Below, piece after piece: positions 1 to 7,854 of a stretch of DNA of 64,000 bases. The stretch is from assembly GCA_023429135.1 (NCBI GenBank), contig JAEYWD010000118.1, positions 1 through 64,000 on the forward strand, given 5' to 3'. The position numbers were made by a program, and so were the translations under genes. This DNA comes from Bacteroidota bacterium. Its GTDB lineage: Bacteria > Bacteroidota > Bacteroidia > Bacteroidales > JAAUTT01. Every line of letters starts with the position of its first letter. Positions within the stretch are counted from its first letter, which is position 1. The notes beneath the pieces are model-generated. The model was not told the origin of the DNA. It did not search any database and worked only from the letters and a program-made list of their open reading frames with translations.

Positions 1-77
1 GCTCAACCGCCTACCCTTGCTTCCTTCCGAACCTGGGGGAGTTCAGCAGGAGCTGGTCGTATAAGACTTACCCGGCG
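1..77 (-). ncRNA. ffs: Signal recognition particle RNA (4.5S, bacterial small type), 3' end cut by window edge
   Basis: Read on the minus strand, the segment has the conserved SRP domain IV core: CAGGTTCGG, then AAGGAAGCAAGGG, forming the GGAA-type tetraloop and the asymmetric internal loop that binds Ffh. The flanks CGACCAGCTCCTGCTGAACT and GGCGGTTGAGC are the usual Bacteroidota SRP RNA arms. The 5' part (GCCGGGTAAGTCTTA) would pair with a 3' part that lies to the left of base 1, so the gene is incomplete here. A TAnnTTTG box sits directly upstream. The exact 5' end is inferred from that box to within about 5 nt. The RNA acts with Ffh in co-translational targeting to the inner membrane. Confidence 0.85.
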
Positions 78-85
78 CAAAAGTA
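78..85 (-). promoter_or_regulatory. -7 box for the SRP RNA gene
   Basis: The minus strand reads TACTTTTG, an exact match to the Bacteroidota -7 consensus TAnnTTTG, immediately before the RNA 5' end. I see no clear TTTG -33 element at 19-21 nt spacing. Confidence 0.55.
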
Positions 86-153
86 TAAAATTAAATGGAA
101 ATAGAAACAGATATTTTCAGCAAAAAATAAAATAATGCTTGAATAAAATACCC

Positions 154-161
154 TATATTTG
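154..161 (+). promoter_or_regulatory. -7 box for the DUF4199 gene
   Basis: TATATTTG matches TAnnTTTG exactly and lies 28 nt before the ATG at 190. It argues that the in-frame TTG at 139 is not the start, because it would lie upstream of transcription. Confidence 0.5.
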
Positions 162-189
162 TTTAGTTAACCTTAAAAACTCTAAATCA

Positions 190-732
190 ATGGAAAACAA
201 ACCAACCATGTTTCAAACTACGCTCACTTGGGGACTCATTACCGGATTTGCCGGCGTTGTTTACAGCTTAATACTTTATTTTACCGATATGATAATGAAC
301 CAAGGCCTTGGTTATGTTAGTTATATCATCCTTCTTATCGGTATATATATGGGAACAAAAGCCTACAGAGACCAATCTCTCGGTGGTTTTATCAGTTACG
401 GTAAAGCATTAGGAACTGGTGTTATGATTAGTTTGTTTACTGCTATCATTTCAGTTATTTTTATAATATTGCTTTACACAGTCATTGACACAGAACTTAT
501 TGATAAGGTGATGTCTATGGCAAATGAGAAAAACATTGAACGTGGATTAAGTGAAGAGCAAGCCCAAAAAGCTATGGACATGGGAAAGAAATTCTTTATC
601 CCGATTACTGCTGTTGTAATGTTATTTGCCAGCGTTTTTGTAGGTTTTATCATTTCTCTTATCACATCCGCTATCCTTAAAAAAGAAGGGGATTCGTTCA
701 ACAGAGATATGGCTTCAATTAAGTCAGAATAA
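190..732 (+). CDS. DUF4199 family integral membrane protein
   Basis: A 180-residue protein with four hydrophobic segments (roughly residues 10-32, 40-56, 72-98 and 138-165), the layout of the Bacteroidota DUF4199 family, whose function is unknown. A charged, lysine/glutamate-rich stretch between segments three and four (VMSMANEKNIERGLSEEQAQ) is also typical of that family. The ATG at 190 is chosen because a -7 promoter box lies at 154-161; the frame is open further upstream to a TTG at 139. A strong terminator hairpin follows the stop. In related genomes this gene commonly sits beside a dolichol-phosphate-mannose-synthase-like glycosyltransferase, as it does here, so a joint envelope role is plausible but unproven. 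Confidence 0.8.
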   Translation: MENKPTMFQTTLTWGLITGFAGVVYSLILYFTDMIMNQGLGYVSYIILLIGIYMGTKAYRDQSLGGFISYGKALGTGVMISLFTAIISVIFIILLYTVIDTELIDKVMSMANEKNIERGLSEEQAQKAMDMGKKFFIPITAVVMLFASVFVGFIISLITSAILKKEGDSFNRDMASIKSE

Positions 733-750
733 AAAATAATCGCCAATAAG

Positions 751-788
751 AACCCTGTAAAGTTTCACTGAAATTTACAGGGTTTTTT
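751..788 (+). terminator. Rho-independent terminator after the DUF4199 gene
   Basis: A perfect 11-bp stem (AACCCTGTAAA at 751-761 with TTTACAGGGTT at 774-784) is followed directly by a T run. The T run also holds the TTTG -33 element of the next promoter. Confidence 0.85.
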
Positions 789-815
789 GTTTTATGAAAA
801 TTGCATCTATTTTTG
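786..815 (+). promoter_or_regulatory. Bacteroidota-type promoter for the GT2 gene
   Basis: TTTG at 786-789, 18 nt, then TATTTTTG at 808-815 (TAnnTTTG). Expected transcription start is around 820, giving a leader of about 12 nt before the ATG at 832 and excluding the upstream in-frame TTG at 787. Confidence 0.65.
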
Positions 816-831
816 CTCAAATTTTCTGATA

Positions 832-1782
832 ATGGATATTTCACTGGTAATTCCCTTGTATAACGAAGAAGAGTCTCTTCCTGAACTGGTTAGCTGGATT
901 AACGAAGTAATGACCCGCCATGGTTACAGCTATGAAACAATATTAGTTGACGACGGTTCCACAGATAAATCGTGGAAAGTAGTTGAAGGTTTGGCACAGA
1001 CTAACAAAAACTTAAAAGGGATTAAGCTGCGCCGTAATTATGGAAAATCGGCCGCATTGCAAAAAGGTTTTGAAGCTGCCTCCGGCGACGTAGTAATTAC
1101 AATGGATGCCGACCTTCAGGATAGTCCCGAGGAGATTCCCGAACTATACAGAATGATTAAAGAGGAGGATTACGACCTTGTTTCGGGATGGAAAAAGAAA
1201 CGTTACGATCCGATTTCGAAAACCATACCCACCAAACTTTATAATGCAACACTTCGCCTGATGAGCGGAATAAAGCTTCACGATTTTAACTGCGGCCTGA
1301 AAGCTTACAAAAACGATGTTATAAAATGCATTGAAGTTTATGGCGAAATGCACCGTTACATACCTTACATGGCCAAAAAAGAAGGATTCAGAAAAATTGC
1401 CGAAAAGGTAGTACTGCACCAAAAAAGAAAATATGGCGTAACAAAATTTGGTTTGGAGAGATTTATCAACGGTCCGTTGGATTTGCTGAGCATTATGTTT
1501 ATTTCCAAATTCGGAAAAAGACCAATGCACTTTTTCGGATCGTTGGGAACCATTATGTTCGGACTTGGACTTATTGCCACTCTTTACCTTGGATCGGTAA
1601 AGCTTTATTATGTTCTGAGCCATGTAAGAGCACCGCTTCTAACCTCCAACCCATATTTTTACCTCGCTTTAACCACCATGATTATAGGTTCACAATTGTT
1701 CCTGGCAGGGTTCCTTGGCGAACTCATTTCGCGCAACTCCAGCGAACGGAATGAATATAAGGTGGAGAAGGAAATAAAATAA
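832..1782 (+). CDS. Family 2 glycosyltransferase, polyprenyl-phosphate sugar transferase type (GtrB/DPM1-like)
   Basis: A 316-residue protein with an N-terminal GT-A domain: nucleotide-binding DDGSTD at residues 40-45 and the metal-binding DAD at 92-94 (MDADLQDSPEE). Two C-terminal hydrophobic segments (about 240-270 and 280-303) anchor it in the inner membrane. This is the architecture of GtrB/DPM1-like enzymes, which load a sugar from a nucleotide donor onto undecaprenyl phosphate for later transfer on the periplasmic side. Sugar specificity cannot be read. The start at 832 is fixed by the promoter at 786-815. The gene ends against a convergent oxidoreductase with a long inverted repeat between them. 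Confidence 0.88.
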   Translation: MDISLVIPLYNEEESLPELVSWINEVMTRHGYSYETILVDDGSTDKSWKVVEGLAQTNKNLKGIKLRRNYGKSAALQKGFEAASGDVVITMDADLQDSPEEIPELYRMIKEEDYDLVSGWKKKRYDPISKTIPTKLYNATLRLMSGIKLHDFNCGLKAYKNDVIKCIEVYGEMHRYIPYMAKKEGFRKIAEKVVLHQKRKYGVTKFGLERFINGPLDLLSIMFISKFGKRPMHFFGSLGTIMFGLGLIATLYLGSVKLYYVLSHVRAPLLTSNPYFYLALTTMIIGSQLFLAGFLGELISRNSSERNEYKVEKEIK

Positions 1783-1786
1783 AAGA

Positions 1787-1879
1787 GTCGATAGCTAATG
1801 GTCCATAATCGATAGAAAACAGCCAAAAATTCTTAACCTTTGCTTTTTCACTATGGACTATCGACCATGGTCTATCGAC
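1787..1879. repeat. Imperfect 29-bp inverted repeat between convergent genes
   Basis: The left arm 1787-1815 (starting GTCGATAGCTAATGGTCC) and right arm 1851-1879 (ending CATGGTCTATCGAC) are imperfect reverse complements over 29 positions. Both arms are themselves built of short GTCGATAG/TCCATA units. The element fills the gap between the plus GT2 gene and the minus oxidoreductase gene and could work as a two-way terminator. It shares no obvious sequence with the other repeat elements in the window. Confidence 0.7.
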
Positions 1880-1891
1880 TACCCTTAAAAT

Positions 1892-3214
1892 TTAAACTTT
1901 CGGTAACTCCCAAGGTTTCCGGTAATTAGCCTTCAAATATGCATCAGCCTGTACATCGTTAACAAACTGGGATTTTTCACCATCCCAATATAATCTGCGA
2001 CCGGTTTTAAAGGCAATATTACCTAAATGAGCCACACGTGCAATGTTTGCTCCAATTTCGATATTGGCATTTGTGCTGCGACTCCTGTGCTTTATGCAAT
2101 CAATAAAGTTTATCATGTGATTATTCAGCCCCTGTCCTAACCCTTTTTGCAGCTCTACTCGTTCAATCTTGGGTTGTTTGTTGTCCATCTCGGGTATCAC
2201 TTCCCATCCGGCACGATCAACAACCAAAGTACCATTATTACCTACAAAGCCAACTCCATGACTACGACCATAATGCCCCCCATCAATACCAATGGCATGA
2301 TCCCATAAAAGCGTAAAACCATCGAATTCATACAGGGCTTGCTGGGTATCAGGAGTTTCTGCAGCATCATCAGGATAAGCATATTTTCCACCCATAGCCA
2401 TAACCGACTTGGGCGAAGCTACCTTCATTCCAAATAAAGCATAGTCAAGAATATGAACTCCCCAGTCGGTCATCATTCCACCGGCATAATCCCAATACCA
2501 ACGGAAATTAAAATGAAATCGATTAGCATTAAAAGGCCGGGCTGGAGCAGGACCAAGCCAAAAATCGTAATCTACTCCGGCTGGAACAGGCGAATCGGCT
2601 ACCACAGGAACTGATTTCATCCATCCCTGATACGACCAGGCTTTTACATTACGAATCTTACCCAGCTTGCCTGAATGCACATAGGCAATTGCATCCTGCC
2701 AGTGTTGATCGCTGCGCTGCCATTGTCCAATTTGCACTACCCTCTTGTACCGTTTTACTGCTTTTTCCATTAGGTTAATTTCTTCGATGGAATTGGAAAG
2801 AGGTTTCTCACAATAAATATCTTTCCCTTCCTGGCAGGCATAAATAAACGGTAAACAATGCCAATGGTCAGGAGTTCCAATAATAATTACGTCCAGGTCT
2901 TTTTCTTCAAGCAGTTTCCTGAAATCCTTAAAAAGTTTTGGTTTTTTCCCTTGTAATTTCTCGACATCGGTAGCACGTTCGTTCAGAACATTTTCGTCGA
3001 CATCGCACAACGCACCGCATTCGGTATTTGGTTGACCGAGAAAAGCTTTCAAATCGGCAAAGCCCATACCTTTGCAGCCGATAAGACCTGCAACCACTTT
3101 CTCATTGGCACCTAAAAAGCTCCCGCAGGCCACATTACCTGCACCAGCAAGAAGAGTTGTACCACCGGCAACTTTAAGTGTGGTGCCTATAAATTTACGT
3201 CTTGATGTACTCAT
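1892..3214 (-). CDS. Tat-exported Gfo/Idh/MocA family oxidoreductase
   Basis: A 440-residue protein starting with a twin-arginine signal (SRRKFIG at residues 4-10, then a hydrophobic stretch to about 28). The Rossmann nucleotide-binding part follows (GLIGCKGMG near 43-51), with the family's EKPLSNS motif and a C-terminal catalytic-fold segment that includes DWGVHILDYA. Such periplasmic, NAD(P)-retaining members resemble GH109-type and sugar 3-dehydrogenase proteins of Bacteroidota; the substrate here is unknown. The ATG at 3214 follows a TAAATTTG -7 box. It is transcribed alone, divergent from a secreted HExxH protein. Confidence 0.85.
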   Translation of the reverse strand: MSTSRRKFIGTTLKVAGGTTLLAGAGNVACGSFLGANEKVVAGLIGCKGMGFADLKAFLGQPNTECGALCDVDENVLNERATDVEKLQGKKPKLFKDFRKLLEEKDLDVIIIGTPDHWHCLPFIYACQEGKDIYCEKPLSNSIEEINLMEKAVKRYKRVVQIGQWQRSDQHWQDAIAYVHSGKLGKIRNVKAWSYQGWMKSVPVVADSPVPAGVDYDFWLGPAPARPFNANRFHFNFRWYWDYAGGMMTDWGVHILDYALFGMKVASPKSVMAMGGKYAYPDDAAETPDTQQALYEFDGFTLLWDHAIGIDGGHYGRSHGVGFVGNNGTLVVDRAGWEVIPEMDNKQPKIERVELQKGLGQGLNNHMINFIDCIKHRSRSTNANIEIGANIARVAHLGNIAFKTGRRLYWDGEKSQFVNDVQADAYLKANYRKPWELPKV

Positions 3215-3243
3215 ATTATTTAAAGGTTAAGTTAGCGAATCGA

Positions 3244-3251
3244 CAAATTTA
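3244..3251 (-). promoter_or_regulatory. -7 box for the Gfo/Idh/MocA gene
   Basis: The minus strand reads TAAATTTG, an exact TAnnTTTG match 29 nt before the start codon. No convincing -33 element was found. Confidence 0.45.
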
Positions 3252-3327
3252 TGATTATTTCAAGTTTTTCTGTTTTTTTTCTTCATAAAAAGTAAAAAGC
3301 CTGCCAACTTAAATCTTTAGGTTCCGT

Positions 3328-4026
3328 ATGAACCCAAAAAGAAGATTAATGAAGGGGAGATTTTTTCTAACAGCATTGGTAATAATAATTCTGACCAATG
3401 CATCCATACCTGCGAAAGCAGAATCAATCACGGAGAAGGGCGATTCCACAAGTTTAAACGTAACAGAGCTACGTAAGCTCTATTCTTTTAATAAAACCAT
3501 ACCCCAGGAATTCGAAAAAGAAATATTAATAAGCCTTTCTCATTACCCAGAACTAAGCAAAACAAAGATCAAGTTCTGTTATGCCAACATTTTCACCTCT
3601 ATGAAAGCTGTTCCATCATTAATATTTCTTTTCCAGAAGCGTGAAAACAGAACTTACAGGATTGTGATGAATAAAAAACAATGCTCAGGAACCAATATCA
3701 TGCAAAGAGCAGGTTCTGCTGCGGTAATTGGAGTAGTAGGCCATGAGCTGGGACATATTTTGGATTACTCCCGTCATTCTAATATGAGCCTGCTAAAACT
3801 ATTAATTTCGTATATTCCAAAAAAGGGTCGGATAGAGACAGAAAAAAGAGCCGACAAAATTGCTATTGATCATAATTTAGGCAAACAATTGCTTGAATTC
3901 AATAATCACATTTTACGCGATGCTTGCATGGATCCCAAATATATTCACTACAAAAAGAAATTCTACAATTCATCCTCATCTATAAGCAGTCTCATAGAAG
4001 ACAACGAAAAAACCTCATCTTTTTAA
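3328..4026 (+). CDS. Secreted protein with a HELGH zinc-metalloprotease motif
   Basis: A 232-residue protein with an N-terminal signal peptide (basic MNPKRRLMKGR, hydrophobic core, probable cleavage after AKA near residue 31). The centre carries VVGHELGHILDYSRH, a classic HExxH zinc site. About 35 residues later ETEKRADKIAIDH supplies the acidic residue expected of the third ligand in gluzincins (ExxxD pattern as in M48-like enzymes). There are no extra domains. I do not recognise a named family; peptidase activity is inferred from the motif. An alternative start is the internal ATG at 3349, which gives a more compact signal peptide. It is a single-gene unit upstream of a glycosyltransferase run. 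Confidence 0.72.
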   Translation: MNPKRRLMKGRFFLTALVIIILTNASIPAKAESITEKGDSTSLNVTELRKLYSFNKTIPQEFEKEILISLSHYPELSKTKIKFCYANIFTSMKAVPSLIFLFQKRENRTYRIVMNKKQCSGTNIMQRAGSAAVIGVVGHELGHILDYSRHSNMSLLKLLISYIPKKGRIETEKRADKIAIDHNLGKQLLEFNNHILRDACMDPKYIHYKKKFYNSSSSISSLIEDNEKTSSF

Positions 4027-4082
4027 TATTTGTGTGGTTCACTTATAAAAGCTATATTTATCGATAAATTTAGTTTAATTAT

Positions 4083-5168
4083 ATGTTTGATCATTTAAAA
4101 TTCGACTGCAGGCACTTCAAAGGACATATTCCCTGCAAACCTAATAAGCTCCGAAATAAAGTGTGTAAAGGGTGTGATGAATATTCCCCCATCTCAAAAA
4201 AAATTCTTATCATCAAACTGGGCGCTATAGGAGACGTTATACGCACAACCCCGTTAGCCGTTAAGTACAAGAAACTATATCCTGATTGCCAAATAACCTG
4301 GCTTACCCTTTCACCCGATGTTTTACCGTCAGATCTTATAGATATAATTTACAAATTCGATTTCCCCTCAGTTTACGCAATTCAAAACCAAACCTACGAC
4401 ATTGCCATTAACCTCGATAAAGAACCCGAAGCTTGTGCTCTGCTTAAAGATGTAAAGGCTATTGAAAAATTTGGATTTACATGGACAAACAATCATATTG
4501 GAATTGCCACTGCTAATGCTGAACATAAGTTAATTACCGGGTTATTTGATAATATTTCAAAAACTAATACGAAAAATTATCTCGAAGAAATTTTTGAAAT
4601 ATGTCATCAGAAATTTGAAGATGAGCCTTATGTACTGAATATCAACAAGAATTTAGCAGCCAAATGGAGTATCATCAAAGATAAAGCTCAAGGTAAAAAA
4701 ATCATAGGACTAAATACCGGATGCGGCAAACGCTGGCAAACGCGTCTCTGGCCCGACGATTATTGGATAAGTCTTATTTCTGACCTTAAAAAAAACAATT
4801 TATACCCTGTATTACTGGGCGGTGCAGATGAGCATGAAAAAAACACAACTCTTCAGGAAAAAACAGGAGCATATTATCCCGGACATTATTCATTACAGGA
4901 ATTTATATCCCTTACATCTAACTGCGATATAATCGTTACTCAGGTTTCGATGATGATGCATATTGCCACCGGTCTTCAAAAACCGCTGGTACTGATGAAC
5001 AATATTTTCAACGCTCACGAATTTTATCTTTACAATAATGGCGTAATTGTAGGTCCTGAGAGTGGATGCGACTGCTACTACGGAAACACTTGCAATCGCG
5101 ACAGACATTGTATGCTTGACCTTTCCCCCGAAAAAGTACTTGAACAAATCATCAGGTTTTCCAAATAA
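4083..5168 (+). CDS. Family 9 glycosyltransferase (ADP-heptose:LPS heptosyltransferase-like)
   Basis: A 361-residue GT-B fold protein. The GT9 N-terminal signature KLGAIGDVIRTTPL lies near residues 45-58, and the C-terminal half has GLNTGCGKRWQTRLWP and VLLGGADE, matching the donor-binding region of heptosyltransferases. Before the GT9 domain lies a cysteine-rich head (C9, C18, C29, C32, with H11) that could bind a metal; the C-terminus is also cysteine-rich (GCDCYYGNTC). The donor sugar is not certain. The gene is followed after 6 nt by a GT4 gene and then an MFS transporter, suggesting one operon for a surface glycan or LPS-linked sugar. Confidence 0.85.
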   Translation: MFDHLKFDCRHFKGHIPCKPNKLRNKVCKGCDEYSPISKKILIIKLGAIGDVIRTTPLAVKYKKLYPDCQITWLTLSPDVLPSDLIDIIYKFDFPSVYAIQNQTYDIAINLDKEPEACALLKDVKAIEKFGFTWTNNHIGIATANAEHKLITGLFDNISKTNTKNYLEEIFEICHQKFEDEPYVLNINKNLAAKWSIIKDKAQGKKIIGLNTGCGKRWQTRLWPDDYWISLISDLKKNNLYPVLLGGADEHEKNTTLQEKTGAYYPGHYSLQEFISLTSNCDIIVTQVSMMMHIATGLQKPLVLMNNIFNAHEFYLYNNGVIVGPESGCDCYYGNTCNRDRHCMLDLSPEKVLEQIIRFSK

Positions 5169-5174
5169 TTCCGA

Positions 5175-6296
5175 ATGCGTATTGCATATTTATCCACATT
5201 TTATCCATACCGCGGTGGAATTGCTCAGTTTAATGCATCGTTATACAGGGCCTTAGAGAAAGAACATCAGGTAAAGGCCTTTACATTTACCCGGCAGTAC
5301 CCTGAAATTCTTTTCCCCGGTAAAACCCAGATGGTCGAAAACGATGAAACTGCTGATAAGATACCGGCTGAAAGGGTGCTGGATTCTATCAATCCTTTTA
5401 GCTATTGGAAAGCGGGCAGAAAAATAAAGGATTTTCAACCCGATTTACTTATTATGAAATACTGGATGTCGTTTCTGTCGACATCGTTAGGAGTAGCTGC
5501 AGGAATGATGGGCAAAAAAACAAAAGTAATAACGGTTTTAGATAATGTTATTCCACATGAAAAAAAGTTTTTCGACAATGCATTTACCAAATATTTCCTG
5601 AATAAGAATAGCGGTTTTGTAGCCATGAGCGACGCAGTAATGCAAGACCTACTTCTTTTAAAACCAAATGCCAGGTGTATTCGTATGGATCACCCATTGT
5701 ATGACCACTTTGGCGAACTGATGGATCGTACTTCAGCCTGCAAACAATTAAATATAGATCCATTAAAGAAAAACCTTTTATTTTTTGGGTTTATTCGTGA
5801 TTACAAGGGTCTGGATTTGCTGATCGAAGCTTTTAATAAACTCGACAACTCATATAATCTGATAATTGCCGGAGAATGTTATGGAAGTTTCGACAAGTAT
5901 ACTCAAATGATAAACAATTCTCCCCTGAAGGAGAATATACATGTTTTTACCGATTACATACCCGACAGTAAAGTACCTGCTTTCTTTGGCGCTGCCGATG
6001 TTTGTATTTTACCTTATAAATCGGCGACTCAAAGTGGTATCACTTCAATTGCATATCATTTCGGAGTTCCCATCATTGCGACAGATGTAGGAGGATTAAA
6101 AGAATCTATAACCCACCAGTCCAACGGACTAATTGTACCGGAGCCTAGCAGTATTTTAATTGCAGAGGCTGTAGAATGGTATTTTAACAAACAGTTGCAA
6201 ACCAGATTTAAACATGATATAATTCAGTTAAAAGAACGACTTTCCTGGTCAAAATTTGCAGAAGGAATTATTAATTTCGCCCTCGTTTTACGATAA
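5175..6296 (+). CDS. Family 4 glycosyltransferase
   Basis: A 373-residue GT-B retaining transferase. The N-terminus MRIAYLSTFYPYRGGIAQF has the glycine-rich acceptor-side loop. The C-terminal domain has LLFFGFIRDYKGLDLLIEAF, VPAFFGAADVCILPYKSATQSG and PIIATDVGGLKE, the GT4 donor-binding and E-x7-E-like region (here S/T-rich). The substrate is unknown. The gene lies 6 nt after the GT9 gene and 10 nt before the MFS gene, so the three are probably co-transcribed. Confidence 0.87.
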   Translation: MRIAYLSTFYPYRGGIAQFNASLYRALEKEHQVKAFTFTRQYPEILFPGKTQMVENDETADKIPAERVLDSINPFSYWKAGRKIKDFQPDLLIMKYWMSFLSTSLGVAAGMMGKKTKVITVLDNVIPHEKKFFDNAFTKYFLNKNSGFVAMSDAVMQDLLLLKPNARCIRMDHPLYDHFGELMDRTSACKQLNIDPLKKNLLFFGFIRDYKGLDLLIEAFNKLDNSYNLIIAGECYGSFDKYTQMINNSPLKENIHVFTDYIPDSKVPAFFGAADVCILPYKSATQSGITSIAYHFGVPIIATDVGGLKESITHQSNGLIVPEPSSILIAEAVEWYFNKQLQTRFKHDIIQLKERLSWSKFAEGIINFALVLR

Positions 6297-6306
6297 AAAG
6301 CAATCT

Positions 6307-7704
6307 ATGAATCAGTTAAAGAAAGTATTAAGAGAGTCGAAAACAGCCAGATGGGGCGTATTATTGCTCATAAGCTATGTGATGGCTGCCAATTACTATT
6401 TTTACGACGCTCTTTCACCTTTAAAATCTACCCTACAAGAACAACTTCACTTCTCGTCGGAGGATTATGGCTGGGTGCAGGGCTTTTACGCCTTTCCAAA
6501 CACATTTCTGCTGATGGCCATACTTGGGGGAATCATTCTCGATAAAATCGGGATCCGCATTACCGGGATGGTATTTGTTGTTTTCATGGTCCTTGGCGCT
6601 TTTGTTACAGCATACGGCACAACTCAATATTATAGCAATGGTGGTTGGGGGTATGAATTTATGGGTTCTTTTCTTCCAAAGTTTTCACCGCAGGTAAAAA
6701 TGATGGCTTTTGGCATGCTTCTTTTTGGCCTGGGTGCCGAAACCAGCATAGTAGTAATAAGTAAAACCATTGTGAAATGGTTTAAAGGGAAAGAAATTGC
6801 GCTTGCATTTGGGGTGAATTTGGGTATTGCAAGAATTGGTACTGCTCTATCCATTCTCATAGGCCCTAAATTACTAATTCCCGATTGGACAAAACCCATC
6901 TGGCTTGCCGTTGTTATCCTCTCAATAGCTTTGTTAGCCTTTCTCGTTTATTTAGTAATTGATATTAAACTCGATAAACAAATAGGTCATGAAAAATTGA
7001 TGACTAAGGAAGATGAATTCCATATCAAAGACTTTTATGCCATTATTACCAACCGTTCATTTATTTTTATTGCGGCACTTTGTATTACTTTTTATGCTGC
7101 AGTTTTCCCCTTTTTGAAATATGCAACCGATTTTTTTCATTATAAATTCAATGTTCCTTTAGATACCGCAAGTTTCATTGCTTTTTGGTTACCCATGGGT
7201 ACGGTTGTTTTCACTCCAATTTTCGGAGCATTAATTGACAAAATAGGAAAAGGTGCACTATTTATGATTTTCGGATCGCTAATGCTTACGGTTATTCATT
7301 TGCTTTTTGCCTTTACAACCATTAACGCCTATGTTCTTGTAGCATTTCTTGGTATTGCTTTTTCTCTTGTACCATCGGCCATGTGGCCATCGGTGGCAAA
7401 AATTGTAAGTGTTAATAAAATTGGGACGGCGTATGGCACTATGTTTTCTCTGCAAAACCTGGGGCTTTTTATAGTACCCATTATTGCCGGCTCAATACTG
7501 GATGCAACAAATCCTGGAATTTCTCCCGAGGATCTTAAAAATGGTGCAGTTTTAAACTATACTCCTACCATGATTATGTTTGCGTGTTTCGGACTTTTAG
7601 GAATGGCCTTCGCTTTTCTTCTCAAGAAAGAAGATAAGACATCGGGATATGGTCTGGATCTGCCTTCGAACGCAGTCCAGGAAAATCAGACCGAAAAAAT
7701 CTGA
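6307..7704 (+). CDS. Major facilitator superfamily transporter
   Basis: A 465-residue protein with about 12 membrane helices and the MFS loop 2-3 signature LGGIILDKIGIRITG, echoed in the second half as FGALIDKIGKGALF. It has the conserved Bacteroidota form with an N-terminal SYVMAANYYFYDALSPL and a loop after helix 3-4 containing GMLLFGLGAETS. The substrate is unknown. The ATG at 6307 is preferred over an in-frame codon at 6256, which would overlap the upstream glycosyltransferase. It ends opposite purA with a repeat element in between. Confidence 0.85.
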   Translation: MNQLKKVLRESKTARWGVLLLISYVMAANYYFYDALSPLKSTLQEQLHFSSEDYGWVQGFYAFPNTFLLMAILGGIILDKIGIRITGMVFVVFMVLGAFVTAYGTTQYYSNGGWGYEFMGSFLPKFSPQVKMMAFGMLLFGLGAETSIVVISKTIVKWFKGKEIALAFGVNLGIARIGTALSILIGPKLLIPDWTKPIWLAVVILSIALLAFLVYLVIDIKLDKQIGHEKLMTKEDEFHIKDFYAIITNRSFIFIAALCITFYAAVFPFLKYATDFFHYKFNVPLDTASFIAFWLPMGTVVFTPIFGALIDKIGKGALFMIFGSLMLTVIHLLFAFTTINAYVLVAFLGIAFSLVPSAMWPSVAKIVSVNKIGTAYGTMFSLQNLGLFIVPIIAGSILDATNPGISPEDLKNGAVLNYTPTMIMFACFGLLGMAFAFLLKKEDKTSGYGLDLPSNAVQENQTEKI

Positions 7705-7723
7705 TACAAGTTAATCTATAAAA

Positions 7724-7833
7724 GAGACTGTGTAATTTAGTCAATAGCCGGAGGTTGAGCCTGTCGAAACCTCATTGTAAATTAGTGAGAATGCACTTCG
7801 ACAGGCTCAGTGTCTGGCTTCTTTCACACAGCC
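7724..7833 (+). repeat. Dispersed 110-bp inverted-repeat element, copy A
   Basis: The ends are imperfect inverted repeats: AGACTGTGTAA near 7725 and TTTCACACAGCC ending at 7833. Inside, GAGCCTGTCGAA (7757-7768) and its exact reverse complement TTCGACAGGCTC (7797-7808) form a second stem with a 28-nt loop. A near-identical copy in the opposite orientation lies at 38703-38814. It occupies the gap between the convergent MFS and purA genes and carries no gene. It is probably a small non-autonomous mobile or REP-like element that may serve as a terminator. Confidence 0.8.
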
Positions 7834-7854
7834 ATTTTATCTATTTCGCAGGAA

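Noticed and set aside
1144..1623. Open frame of 159 codons on the minus strand inside the GT2 gene
   Set aside because: It lies wholly within a well-supported glycosyltransferase gene on the other strand, has no recognisable domain, and its composition is that of an antisense shadow.
7724..7833. CRISPR array or attachment site
   Set aside because: There is a single pair of inverted repeats with no regular direct repeats or spacers, and no cas, integrase or tRNA gene nearby.
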